Source of the DNA: Pseudomonas sp. PDM15
GTDB taxonomy: Bacteria; Pseudomonadota; Gammaproteobacteria; Pseudomonadales; Pseudomonadaceae
Length of the DNA stretch: 64,000 nucleotides
Direction of reading: 5' to 3'
Assembly: GCF_014851565.1 (NCBI RefSeq)
Contig: NZ_JACVAA010000001.1
Span: 558,001 to 622,000, forward strand
The notes below the pieces were generated by a model. The model saw only the letters and a program-made list of their open reading frames with translations, made no database searches and was not told the origin of the DNA. Shown in pieces: positions 25,620 to 33,520 of this stretch. A program made the position numbers and the translations under genes. The first letter of the stretch is position 1. Each line of letters begins with the position of its first letter.

Positions 25620-26828
25620 ATGAACAACCCATGGCGCACGGCAGGCTGGCTCCTGCTGGGAGCATCGCTGATCCTCGCCCTGTCACTCGGCGTCCGCCAC
25701 GGCTTCGGCCTGTTCCTCTCGCCCATGAGCGGCGAATACGGCTGGGGGCGCGAGGTATTCGCCTTCGCCATCGCCCTGCAGAACCTGATCTGGGGCCTGG
25801 CCCAGCCGATCACCGGGGCCATCGCCGACCGCTTCGGCGCGCGCCGGGTGATAGTCGCCGGTGGCCTACTGTACGCGGCCGGCCTGGCACTGATGGCTAG
25901 TGCCGACTCGGCCTGGTCGCTGTCGCTGAGCGCCGGCCTGCTGATCGGCATCGGCCTGTCCGGCACCTCGTTCTCGGTGCTGCTCGGCGTGGTCGGACGG
26001 GCGCTGCCGCCGGAGAAGCGCAGCATCGGCATGGGTATCGCGGCGGCTGCCGGCTCCTTCGGCCAGTTCGCCATGCTGCCGGGCACGCTCGGGCTGATCG
26101 GCTGGCTGGGCTGGTCGTCGGCCTTGATCGCGCTGGGCATGCTGGTGGCGCTGATCGTACCGCTGGCGCTGATGGTGCGTGACAATCCGCAACCATCCCC
26201 GGCCGGCAGCGAGCAGAGCCTGGGCGAGGCACTGCGCGAGGCGTGCAGCCATTCCGGCTTCTGGTTGCTGGCGCTGGGCTTCTTTGTCTGCGGCTTCCAA
26301 GTGGTATTCATCGGGGTGCACCTGCCGTCGTACCTGGTGGACAACCATCTGCCAGCCTCGGTCGGCACCACGGTGCTGGCGCTGGTCGGGCTGTTCAACG
26401 TGTTCGGCACCTATATCGCCGGCTGGCTCGGCGGGCGCATGTCCAAGCCGCGCCTGCTCACCGGCCTGTACCTGGCGCGCACGGTAGTGATAGTCGCGTT
26501 CGTCTACTCGCCGCTGACCGAATGGAGCGCCTACGCCTTCGGCATGGCCATGGGCCTGTTGTGGCTTTCCACGGTGCCGCTGACCAACGGCACGGTGGCA
26601 ACTCTGTTCGGCGTGCGCAACCTGTCCATGCTCGGCGGCATTGTGTTTCTGTTCCACCAGATCGGCTCGTTCCTCGGCGGCTGGCTGGGTGGCTATCTGT
26701 ACGACCACACCGGTAGCTACGACGTGGTCTGGCAGCTGTCGATCCTCTTCGGCCTGCTGGCGGCGGCGCTCAACTGGCCGGTGCGCGAGCAGCCGGTGGC
26801 GCGCCTGCGGGCCGGGGCGGCGGCGTGA
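25620..26828 (+). CDS. MFS transporter, monocarboxylate/OFA-like
   Basis: Twelve-helix major facilitator of 402 residues with LGVRHGFGLFLSPMS in helix 1, GAIADRFGARRVIVAGG (the loop 2-3 motif), GTYIAGWLGGRM and LGGWLGGYLYDHTGSY. The overall pattern resembles oxalate/formate and monocarboxylate-type transporters. Substrate and direction cannot be told. It follows marR by 25 bases, so it is probably part of the MarR regulon. Its stop overlaps the start of a 40-residue membrane peptide (GTGA). Confidence 0.88.
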   Translation: MNNPWRTAGWLLLGASLILALSLGVRHGFGLFLSPMSGEYGWGREVFAFAIALQNLIWGLAQPITGAIADRFGARRVIVAGGLLYAAGLALMASADSAWSLSLSAGLLIGIGLSGTSFSVLLGVVGRALPPEKRSIGMGIAAAAGSFGQFAMLPGTLGLIGWLGWSSALIALGMLVALIVPLALMVRDNPQPSPAGSEQSLGEALREACSHSGFWLLALGFFVCGFQVVFIGVHLPSYLVDNHLPASVGTTVLALVGLFNVFGTYIAGWLGGRMSKPRLLTGLYLARTVVIVAFVYSPLTEWSAYAFGMAMGLLWLSTVPLTNGTVATLFGVRNLSMLGGIVFLFHQIGSFLGGWLGGYLYDHTGSYDVVWQLSILFGLLAAALNWPVREQPVARLRAGAAA

Positions 26829-26947
26829 GTCGTACGGCCTTCACCATGCTGGCCCTGCTGGGAGTGGCGCTGCTATTGGCGCTGGCCTGGTGGGGCTGGA
26901 GTCGTGGTGGGCTGGCCCTGCTGCAACTGGGCATGAGCCTGTGCTGA
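26825..26947 (+). CDS. Possible 40-residue membrane peptide coupled to the MFS gene
   Basis: A GTG-started frame overlapping the MFS stop by four bases (GTGA), the same coupling used in the cobalamin genes. The product is one strongly hydrophobic helix (MLALLGVALLLALAWWGW, about residues 8-25) followed by SRGGLALLQLGMSLC with a terminal Cys. It could be an accessory peptide of the transporter. Evidence is limited to position, composition and overlap. Confidence 0.5.
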   Translation: MSRTAFTMLALLGVALLLALAWWGWSRGGLALLQLGMSLC

Positions 26948-27021
26948 GTGCTTCCGCAGCAGCCATTGCTGGAGTAAGCGCGGACGAGTAGCGTGGGTGC
27001 ATACCTTTTGGAGATGTCCCT

Positions 27022-27570
27022 ATGATCGCGCGTCTTTCCTGCCTGCTGCTGTCGTCCCTGCTTGCCGCCCCGCTGTGGGCTGCGGACTGTTCGCCTCTGC
27101 TCAAGGGCCAGGGCGAGCTACAGCAGCTGCGCTCCAAGGAGCGCATCGACCTGTGCCAGCGTTTCGCCGGCAAGCCACTGCTGGTGGTCAACACCGCCAG
27201 CCATTGCGGTTTCACCCCGCAGTTCAAAGGGCTGGAGGCGTTGTACCAGCGCTACAAGGGCCAGGGGCTGGAAGTGCTCGGCGTACCCTCCGACGACTTC
27301 AAGCAGGAGGCCGGCAACAGTGGCGAAACGGCCAAGGTGTGCTTCATCGACTACGGTGTGACTTTCGCCATGAGCGAGCCGCAGGCGGTCAGCGGCAACG
27401 AGGCGATACCGCTGTTCAGCGAGTTGGCCGAGCAGAGCAGCGCGCCGCGCTGGAACTTCTACAAGTACGTGGTGGGCCGCGACGGCAAGGTGATCGCCAG
27501 CTTCTCCAGCCTGACCAAGCCGGACGACGAGGATCTGCTGGCGGCTATCGAGAAGGCTATTGCTCAGTAG
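27022..27570 (+). CDS. Periplasmic glutathione peroxidase-like protein
   Basis: Thioredoxin-fold peroxidase of 182 residues with a Sec signal peptide (cleavage about A20-A21), so it acts in the periplasm. The catalytic Cys62 lies in [16 protein letters not shown], the typical Cys-form of the glutathione peroxidase motif, with Trp in [12 protein letters not shown]. The [12 protein letters not shown] block replaces the usual FPCNQFGGQEPG. Because glutathione is scarce in the periplasm, a thioredoxin-like donor is more likely; this is inference. Confidence 0.9.
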   Translation: MIARLSCLLLSSLLAAPLWAADCSPLLKGQGELQQLRSKERIDLCQRFAGKPLLVVNTASHCGFTPQFKGLEALYQRYKGQGLEVLGVPSDDFKQEAGNSGETAKVCFIDYGVTFAMSEPQAVSGNEAIPLFSELAEQSSAPRWNFYKYVVGRDGKVIASFSSLTKPDDEDLLAAIEKAIAQ

Positions 27571-27586
27571 TTAATCGTCGACCCAT

Positions 27587-27616
27587 GAAAAAGCCGGGCA
27601 GATGCCCGGCTTTTTC
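27587..27616. terminator. Bidirectional terminator between gpx and fadL
   Basis: A 13-bp perfect stem GAAAAAGCCGGGC/GCCCGGCTTTTTC (27587-27599 with 27604-27616) with A-runs and T-runs on both sides, lying between two convergent genes. Confidence 0.9.
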
Positions 27617-27635
27617 ACGTCTGCAGAACCTGCCG

Positions 27636-28919
27636 TCAGAAGCGGTAGGTGGCCTGCAGACCCACGCAGTGCGCGCTGTTGTTGTACTCGGCGCTGAAGC
27701 CCGGGGCAATCTCGCGGCCGGCCAGCTCGGTGGAGTGCTGGTTGACCTTGGCCTCGTTCTCACGCAGGTAGGAGTAGGCCGCGTCGATGGTCAGGTCGGG
27801 GTTCGGCGACCAGCCGGCACCCACGGAGAACACCTTGCGGTTGCCTACCGGGATGCGCACGCTGCGGTGCTCGTTCTCGGCCGGGGAGGGGTCGAGGGCC
27901 AGGCCGGTACGCAGCACCCATTGCGGGTTCAGCTGGTAGGAGGCGCCGATGGCATAGGACCAGGTGTCGTGCCACTTCAGCTCTTCGCTGACTTCGCCAA
28001 TCGGGCTCAGGCCGAGGATGCTCGGGGTGCCCTGGTTCTCGACCACGATTTCCTGCAGGCGGCTCCAGCGGGTAAAGGTGGCGCCGGCGTAGAAGGTCCA
28101 CTTGTCGTCGAAGGCGTAGGTCACCGAGGTGTCCACGCTTTCCGGGGTGGTGAAGTCCAGGGAGGCGTCGTACTGGCCGTTGAAGGCGCTGAAGATCGGG
28201 CCGTCGCCGCCGGTGATGCGGGTGCGGCCTTCCAGGGTGTAGTCGACCTTGGAGTGGTAGGTCAGGCCCCAGGTCAGCTGGTCGGTGACGTCAACCATTA
28301 CACCGGCGTTGAAGCCGTAGCCGACGTCGTCACCCTTGATGCCGACCTTGGTCTCGCCGGTGCCGAAGGCGGCGCTGTTGTCCAGCTTGCTGACCAGCTT
28401 GCCCTTGATCTTGTTGATGGTCGGGCCGAAGCCGACGGACACGCGGTCGTTGATCTGATAGCTGATGGTCGGTTGCAGGGTGACCACTTCCACCTTGCTG
28501 TACTGGCCCTTGAAGCGGCCGCCGAAGCTCTTTTCGTAGTCACTGATCAGCGCGTAGGGCACATACAGGCCCAGGCCCCAGTGCCAGCTCTCGTCGATCG
28601 GGCTGGCATAGAAGGCGAAGGGCACCGGGGTCATGGGGACCATGTCGCCCTCGGCGGTTTCGTCACTGGCGTTGTCGAGGTCGACGTTGGCATCGACCAG
28701 GCCGAAGCCGCCGGTTACTTCCGGGCGCTTGAGCTTGGTCAGGCCCGCCGGGTTGCCGAACAGGACGGAGGCATCGTTGGCGGAGGAAGCGCGGCCTGCG
28801 AAGGAAGTACCCGCGCCGCTGACGCTCTGTTCGTTGATGGCAATTCCGTTGCCCAGGCTGTGAGTGGAAACCGCACCGATGGCCAGTGCGAGAGAAGTCT
28901 TCAACCAGAGTTTTTTCAT
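27636..28919 (-). CDS. FadL/OmpP1-family outer-membrane transporter
   Basis: Outer-membrane beta-barrel for long-chain fatty acids or other hydrophobic compounds, 427 residues. It has a signal peptide, then NGIAINEQSVSGAGTSFAGRASSANDASVLFGNPAGLTKL, the FadL hatch-domain signature (NPA). It ends LQATYRF with the terminal aromatic typical of barrels. The ATG at 28919 (MKKLWLKTS) gives a normal signal peptide. An upstream ATG at 28982 would add 21 residues and spoil it. No clear Shine-Dalgarno is present. Confidence 0.92.
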   Translation of the reverse strand: MKKLWLKTSLALAIGAVSTHSLGNGIAINEQSVSGAGTSFAGRASSANDASVLFGNPAGLTKLKRPEVTGGFGLVDANVDLDNASDETAEGDMVPMTPVPFAFYASPIDESWHWGLGLYVPYALISDYEKSFGGRFKGQYSKVEVVTLQPTISYQINDRVSVGFGPTINKIKGKLVSKLDNSAAFGTGETKVGIKGDDVGYGFNAGVMVDVTDQLTWGLTYHSKVDYTLEGRTRITGGDGPIFSAFNGQYDASLDFTTPESVDTSVTYAFDDKWTFYAGATFTRWSRLQEIVVENQGTPSILGLSPIGEVSEELKWHDTWSYAIGASYQLNPQWVLRTGLALDPSPAENEHRSVRIPVGNRKVFSVGAGWSPNPDLTIDAAYSYLRENEAKVNQHSTELAGREIAPGFSAEYNNSAHCVGLQATYRF

Positions 28920-29077
28920 TAGGAGGCTCACGAACAGCAAAAACGAGGGCGGCAAGCTAACCGGTTTGCCGGACCTTGCCAACCGCTCTGGGACGGGTTT
29001 TTCGTGAACTTTCGTTAACCTCGGGCTGGCCTGGAAATGACTCGCAAGTCACTGAAAAGGTTCCCACTTTCCTGCGT

Positions 29078-29557
29078 TCAGGCCGCCTGGTGAGGTGGTG
29101 GGACGCATTGCTGCCAGGCCTGCAGGAAGTCGCTCAGGCGGCCATGGGGATGGAACACCTTGCGCCAGATACGGGCCAGTCCGTGTAGGTCATCGGCCGC
29201 CGGCAGCGACGCATGTTCGCTCTCCACCAGAAACCAGGCGATGGCGGTGGCGTAGCGCAGGTTGACCATCAGTTCGAGGTGCGGTGCGCTGAGGAAGGCG
29301 TGCTGGCTGGCGAGGCCGCGGACCAGGCTGGCCAGGTCGGGGTCGCGGGCCAGGTGCAGGTCCCACAGCTGCTGGTGGCGCAGGGCGCTGATGCGGTAGA
29401 GACCGTGGCCCTGGCTGTCGTCCAGTGCGCTGCCGAGTGCCGATTGACTGGCGGCGGCGCCCAGGAGCAGGGCTTCGGCGGTGGGTGAGTGGCGCCCCAG
29501 ATAGACCAGGGTGGGGCGGATGACATGTTGGCACAGCTCGCTGGCAGCAATTCCCAT
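29078..29557 (-). CDS. Conserved protein of unknown function (159 aa)
   Basis: A soluble-looking, mostly helical 159-residue product (MGIAASELCQHVIRPTLVYLGRHSPTAE...), with no signal or membrane segment and no catalytic motif that I recognise. It is rich in His and Leu (HQQLWDLHLA, SQHAFLSAPHLEL). It lies downstream of the alginate lyase on the same strand but is separated from it by 240 bases with two hairpins. I recall a similar protein beside the fadL-type gene in P. aeruginosa but know no function. Confidence 0.75.
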   Translation of the reverse strand: MGIAASELCQHVIRPTLVYLGRHSPTAEALLLGAAASQSALGSALDDSQGHGLYRISALRHQQLWDLHLARDPDLASLVRGLASQHAFLSAPHLELMVNLRYATAIAWFLVESEHASLPAADDLHGLARIWRKVFHPHGRLSDFLQAWQQCVPPPHQAA

Positions 29558-29621
29558 GAGGCCCTCGCGAAAGGTGCCGGCGGGGTCAGGTGCTTGGCAG
29601 CTGTTCTTGGTTCTAATAAAG

Positions 29622-29640
29622 ACCCCGCCGGAAGCGGGGT
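29622..29640 (-). terminator. Hairpin with T-rich tail, leftward
   Basis: A 7-bp stem ACCCCGC/GCGGGGT, followed on the minus strand by CTTTATT. It could stop leftward transcription from the alginate lyase gene before the next gene at 29557. Confidence 0.55.
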
Positions 29641-29761
29641 TAGCCGCTCAACTTGAAGTCTAGTGCGACAAATAGGATGTAAAGGCTTGTTTTTAAATCA
29701 TTTGAGCTTCTAGTCGCGTCTGCATATGTCGAGCTGCGATTAAGAGTGATCTATTTACAAG

Positions 29762-29787
29762 CAGGCGCCGGCTTCAGCCGGCGCCTG
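29762..29787 (-). terminator. Strong hairpin after the alginate lyase gene
   Basis: A perfect 11-bp stem CAGGCGCCGGC/GCCGGCGCCTG with a 4-base loop, ten bases past the alginate lyase stop. The T-tract is poor (CTTGTAAAT), so it is probably a weak terminator or an RNA end-stabiliser. Confidence 0.5.
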
Positions 29788-29797
29788 TTACCCATGC

Positions 29798-30475
29798 TTA
29801 TTGGTGGGTGATCTTCAGTTGGTTGAACTGCACGGCACCTGCCTCGGTGTTGTCGCCAATGTTGTCCTGCACATAGGAGCCGGCCTTGAAGTACATAGTT
29901 TGCGTACCCCAGGTCGGGTCCAGCTTGGTCGTCCAGCGCTCGCTTACGGAGTTGACCTTGGTGTAGACCGCCAGCGTGCCGGCACGAGTGAGGCGGATGG
30001 AGTAGGAGAACGACTGGTTCATCGCCACACCACTGCGAATGGTGACGCTGGTGCTATCGATGCCCGGTTTGCTGCGATAGATCGCAACGATCTTCCCGGT
30101 CTTGTCCGAAGCGCTGTATTGGTACTGCACCTTGATGGGCGGATCGTCGCCTTCCACGTTGTGGATCTGGCCGATCACGATTTTTCCGGTGGACGGAACC
30201 TGAGTGACTTTCAGCGTGGCGTCCAGGCTGTTGTTGTCGGCGTCCTGATACTTCCAGTTGCGCCGGGTGCCGTCAGCGAAGGTTTCACGCAGTTCGCTGC
30301 GCGGGTACTTGGCGTTCTTGGTGGTGGTGCCGTCTACCGGTGCCCAGAAGAACAGGACGCCGTTGATGTTCTGGAAGTAGTCGTCCTGGTAACCGCCGGC
30401 GAGCATCGGGGTGTTGATGGTGGTAGCGGGTTCGCCAACAGGGATGGTGAGGTTCCAGGTATTGAGGTCGATCAT
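29798..30475 (-). CDS. PL7-family alginate lyase
   Basis: Beta-jelly-roll lyase that cleaves alginate by beta-elimination, 225 residues, with only the catalytic domain. All three family blocks are present: RSELRE (59-64), QIHN (103-106) and YFKAGSYVQ (195-203). No signal peptide is visible: it starts MIDLNTWNLTIPVG, directly with the domain, as in some small pseudomonad lyases. The ribosome-binding site GGAG lies 12 bases from the ATG, longer than usual. The gene and its flanks are less GC-rich than the window average, which fits acquisition. No other alginate genes are near. Confidence 0.92.
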   Translation of the reverse strand: MIDLNTWNLTIPVGEPATTINTPMLAGGYQDDYFQNINGVLFFWAPVDGTTTKNAKYPRSELRETFADGTRRNWKYQDADNNSLDATLKVTQVPSTGKIVIGQIHNVEGDDPPIKVQYQYSASDKTGKIVAIYRSKPGIDSTSVTIRSGVAMNQSFSYSIRLTRAGTLAVYTKVNSVSERWTTKLDPTWGTQTMYFKAGSYVQDNIGDNTEAGAVQFNQLKITHQ

Positions 30476-31044
30476 GAAAGTAAAAAACTCCGATGAATGA
30501 AGAGGTAAATCTCATCTGGAGCGCAGGTCGATCCCGACTTAAAAACTGCCTAGCCGCCCTGCTAGTTACTCGCACACAGAATGAAGCTTTTGCCACCTGG
30601 CCAATGATCCGGCCGGGAATGGAGCGCTTTATACGGGGCTGTTTCGGCTTTGGTAATTACCGTTCGTCGAGATACTGGCGTCTATAAATTGACGGTAATT
30701 CGACACGGTATGGGATTTCTCTATCGCATTGATGCGCAAGGAATTTCCAACAGCGAAAAGGCAGGTTCTTGGCGTCAGTTCGGAGGTGACTGCCGACGAA
30801 CGGAAAGCCTCAGGCTAGAGGGGTTTGTGAAGCGATTCTCAACTCGCCGGGAGCAGGTGTTTCAGGAGCGAAACGGCTAATGACGGCGGGGTGTGATGGA
30901 GGTCACGCCGCATTGGTGTGTGGCGGCGAACCCGGATGGATTTCACCAGTCTAGTGAGAGCTGCCCATCGTTCAGGCGTCGATGGCGGTCGCCGGAAGCC
31001 GAGCATTCTCCGACTGGGAGTTCTCAACCATCTGGAGAATCGCC
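30476..31044. other. 569-base gap with reduced GC; small inverted repeat
   Basis: No convincing gene. It holds the leftward promoter region of the alginate lyase and the upstream region of the CSLREA protein. A 9-bp inverted repeat AATTACCGT (30655-30663) / ACGGTAATT (30692-30700) encloses a 28-base centre. A TTGACG at 30689-30694 could be a -35. Short open frames here have no ribosome-binding site or recognisable product. Confidence 0.5.
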
Positions 31045-32418
31045 ATGCATATCTGCTCTGCTTGCTTCTCTGCTATTACTCTGGCCGCAGCGCTCTCAGC
31101 GCCTATGGCTCAGGGCGCCGCGACCATAGTCGTCAGCAAAACTCAGGACCTGTTTCGCCCGGCCTGCGAGAATGACTGCTCGCTGCGCGAGGCCATCTAC
31201 AAGGCCAACCTCAATCCCGGCCCGGATCGCATCGAGCTGCGCCCGGGCATCTACTCCCTTACCTTGGCCGACCCTGGGTGGAACCCGGACGAGGAGCCCG
31301 ATCCCGATGAGGACGTTGGTACTCGCGGCGACCTGGATATCACCGGCGAGCTGACCATCGTCGGCGACATCTATACCAATACCTTTATTGAGGGCGTCTC
31401 CGATCGTCTGGTCGAGGTATTGCCGGGCGCCAAGCTGAACCTGCGCAACCTGAGCCTGCGTGGCGGTCGTGCCGACACCTACGGCGGGGCGATACGCAAC
31501 GACGGTGAGGCGGTGATCACCTACGTCGGCTTTTACGACAACCGCGCCACGCCAGGCATCCAGGGCAAGGGTGGGGCGATCGCCAACTTCGGCGAGCTGA
31601 ATGTCAGGTTCAGCCTGTTCCGCGACAACAACTCCAACGGCGACGAGGGCTTTTCCGGGCGGGGCGGCGCCATTTACAACCTGGGCACGCTGGTGGTGCG
31701 CGACACGCACTTCCAGGGCAACAGCGTCACCGACAACGACGTCGACTACGCCCATGGCGGGGCCCTCTATAACGAGGGATATGCCGACGTGGCTCGCTCG
31801 TCCTTCGTCGGTAATCTTGCCGGGCAATATGCCGGCGGCGGTGGTGGGGCGGCGATCGTCAATAACGAGAGCGGCGTGCTGCGTCTGGTCAATAGTACGG
31901 TCAGCGGCAACTTCGGCACCGACACCAATGGCGTGATCGCCAACGGCCTGGCCGGCTTCTCGCCCAGCGGCGCCGAGGCGCAGATGCAGCTGAGCTATGT
32001 CACCGTGGCCGGCAACGAGGGTCTCGGCATCAGCAACTTGGGCAGCCTGACGCTGCGCAACAGCATCGTCGCCGGTAACCGGCTCAACCAGGTGCCGATG
32101 AACTGCAGCCACCAGGGGGTTGGCTACCGCGCCCTGGGACTGTTGCTCGGGTCGGACGTCACCACCTGCACCGATAACAGTGTCACGGTGGAGGACGATG
32201 TGGTGTTCACCCAGGTGCTGGCTGCGCGGCTGTCCTCGACGACGGTTGCCAACGGCAGCGGGCTCGGGACCCAGTACCACCAGCTGCGCAACGGCAGCCC
32301 GGCGGTGGATGCCGGCCTGGGCTCCTGTACCCACAACGACCAGCGCGGCGTCGCCCGGCCGCGCGATGGCGACCGTAACGGCAGCGCGATCTGCGACCTG
32401 GGTGCCTACGAGCGTTGA
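31045..32418 (+). CDS. Secreted CSLREA-domain beta-helix protein
   Basis: A 457-residue extracytoplasmic protein. It has a signal peptide (cleavage near AQGA, residue 25), then the CSLREAI motif (CENDCSLREAIYKAN) that names the domain, followed by repeated right-handed beta-helix turns of the GGAIxNxG type (GGAIRNDG, GGAIANFG, GGAIYNLG, GGALYNEG). It ends with the typical GVARPRDGDRNGSAICDLGAYE. Such proteins are exported and surface-linked, and their function is mostly unknown. The ATG at 31045 follows CTGGAG. Pectate-lyase-like activity is possible but no catalytic set was identified. Confidence 0.88.
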   Translation: MHICSACFSAITLAAALSAPMAQGAATIVVSKTQDLFRPACENDCSLREAIYKANLNPGPDRIELRPGIYSLTLADPGWNPDEEPDPDEDVGTRGDLDITGELTIVGDIYTNTFIEGVSDRLVEVLPGAKLNLRNLSLRGGRADTYGGAIRNDGEAVITYVGFYDNRATPGIQGKGGAIANFGELNVRFSLFRDNNSNGDEGFSGRGGAIYNLGTLVVRDTHFQGNSVTDNDVDYAHGGALYNEGYADVARSSFVGNLAGQYAGGGGGAAIVNNESGVLRLVNSTVSGNFGTDTNGVIANGLAGFSPSGAEAQMQLSYVTVAGNEGLGISNLGSLTLRNSIVAGNRLNQVPMNCSHQGVGYRALGLLLGSDVTTCTDNSVTVEDDVVFTQVLAARLSSTTVANGSGLGTQYHQLRNGSPAVDAGLGSCTHNDQRGVARPRDGDRNGSAICDLGAYER

Positions 32419-32457
32419 TACATCCAGCAGCGCCGCCCACTTGACCGGCGGCGGGCT

Positions 32458-32491
32458 GTGCGGGCTGGCCGACTTATCGGCTGGCCCGCAC
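32458..32491 (+). terminator. Hairpin after the beta-helix gene
   Basis: GTGCGGGC-TG-GCCGA pairs with TCGGC-TG-GCCCGCAC, giving 13 pairs around a TG/TG internal mismatch and a CTTA loop. No T-tract. It is a probable transcript end between 31045-32418 and the following operon. Confidence 0.5.
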
Positions 32492-32657
32492 TGCTGACGC
32501 CGACCACCAGCCCATCCCTTATCCCGATACGCCATTCGGCCGATGTCGCGGCGCGTTCCTTGTGCTCTAGAGTCCCGTCGCTTATCGCAAGCGAGACAGG
32601 CGGGCAGTGCTTTCCCTGCACTTCCTGCCAGATAACCACAACCACGGGGAATGCTTG

Positions 32658-33518
32658 ATGAGCGATAACGCCAATGACAGCCGGGAAAGCCTCTCCGCCC
32701 GGCGCTTCGACATCCGCTACGACGAACATGAAACGCCGCGGATCTGGGTCAAGGACGATGTCTTCCTGACCCATTGGCTGAATGCCTACTCGATGACCAT
32801 CCCCGACGGCGAGACCTTCATCGTCCAGACGATCAAGAAGTACCTCGGCAAGATCGAAGACCCCGTGCTGCTCCAGGAAGCGCGAGGTCTGATCGGCCAG
32901 GAGCTCTCCCATTCCCGTGGCCACGAGCAGTTCATCGAAGTGTTGCAGCGCCAGGGCTTCCGCATGCAGACGTTCCGGCGCTTCACCGGCTTCCTCTCGT
33001 TCAAGATCCTCACCCCGACCTCGACCGCACGGCAGCAGCTGGCCTTCGTGGTGGGCGTCGAGCGCATCAACGAGCTGTTCGCGGAGATCACCCTGAGCAG
33101 CGGCCGGTTGCGGCAGTGCGATGCGCGGGCCGGCGCCTTGTACGAGTGGCATTTCGCCGAGGAAATCGAACACAAGTCGGTGGCCTTCGACGTCTACCAG
33201 GCTACCGAGGGCAGCCGTTTCTGGCTGGGCTACGGGGTGGTTATGGCCTATCTGGTCAACATGAGCTACCTGGCGTTGGCCTGCGCCACCTTCCTGCGCC
33301 AGGACGGCCAGTTGTTCCGTCTCGCTACCTGGCGCCGCGCTTTCCGCTACTTCTTCCGTGACGAGCGCTTCTTCGCGCGCATGACTCGTGGCTGCCTGCA
33401 GGTGCTCAGACGCGGCTTCCACCCGACGCAAACCGACAACCATGCGCTCGCCGAACATGTGCTGAGCCAGCAGGTGATCCGCGTGGATATCGGCGAAACC
33501 CAGCCATCCGGGGGGTGA
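32658..33518 (+). CDS. Predicted metal-dependent hydrolase, ferritin-like (PF10118 type)
   Basis: A 286-residue protein with the family's N-terminal FDIRYDEHETPRIWVKDDVFLTHWLNAYSMTIPDGETF and metal-ligand-like EARGLIGQELSHSRGHEQF and WHFAEEIEHKSVAFDVY (E..E..H pairs). A hydrophobic segment (about 195-215) suggests membrane association. The family has no proven substrate. It is the first of three co-directional genes with a DUF2156 protein and a desaturase. It is preceded by GGGGA at 32646-32650. Confidence 0.85.
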   Translation: MSDNANDSRESLSARRFDIRYDEHETPRIWVKDDVFLTHWLNAYSMTIPDGETFIVQTIKKYLGKIEDPVLLQEARGLIGQELSHSRGHEQFIEVLQRQGFRMQTFRRFTGFLSFKILTPTSTARQQLAFVVGVERINELFAEITLSSGRLRQCDARAGALYEWHFAEEIEHKSVAFDVYQATEGSRFWLGYGVVMAYLVNMSYLALACATFLRQDGQLFRLATWRRAFRYFFRDERFFARMTRGCLQVLRRGFHPTQTDNHALAEHVLSQQVIRVDIGETQPSGG

Positions 33519-33520
33519 CG

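Noticed and set aside
26997..28922. A 641-codon plus-strand frame across the glutathione peroxidase gene and antisense to fadL
   Set aside because: It crosses a strong bidirectional terminator and is out of frame with both genuine genes. No family motif.
29078..29557. Assignment of the 159-residue unknown protein to a phage structural family
   Set aside because: No motif supports it, and the gene lies in a stretch that I recall as conserved backbone.
30493..30687. A 64-codon frame in the gap before the beta-helix gene
   Set aside because: No ribosome-binding site, no recognisable product and no coding-like composition.
31096..32535. A 479-codon frame antisense to the CSLREA protein
   Set aside because: The product mirrors the beta-helix repeats in low-complexity form. 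The plus-strand gene has a signal peptide and domain motifs.
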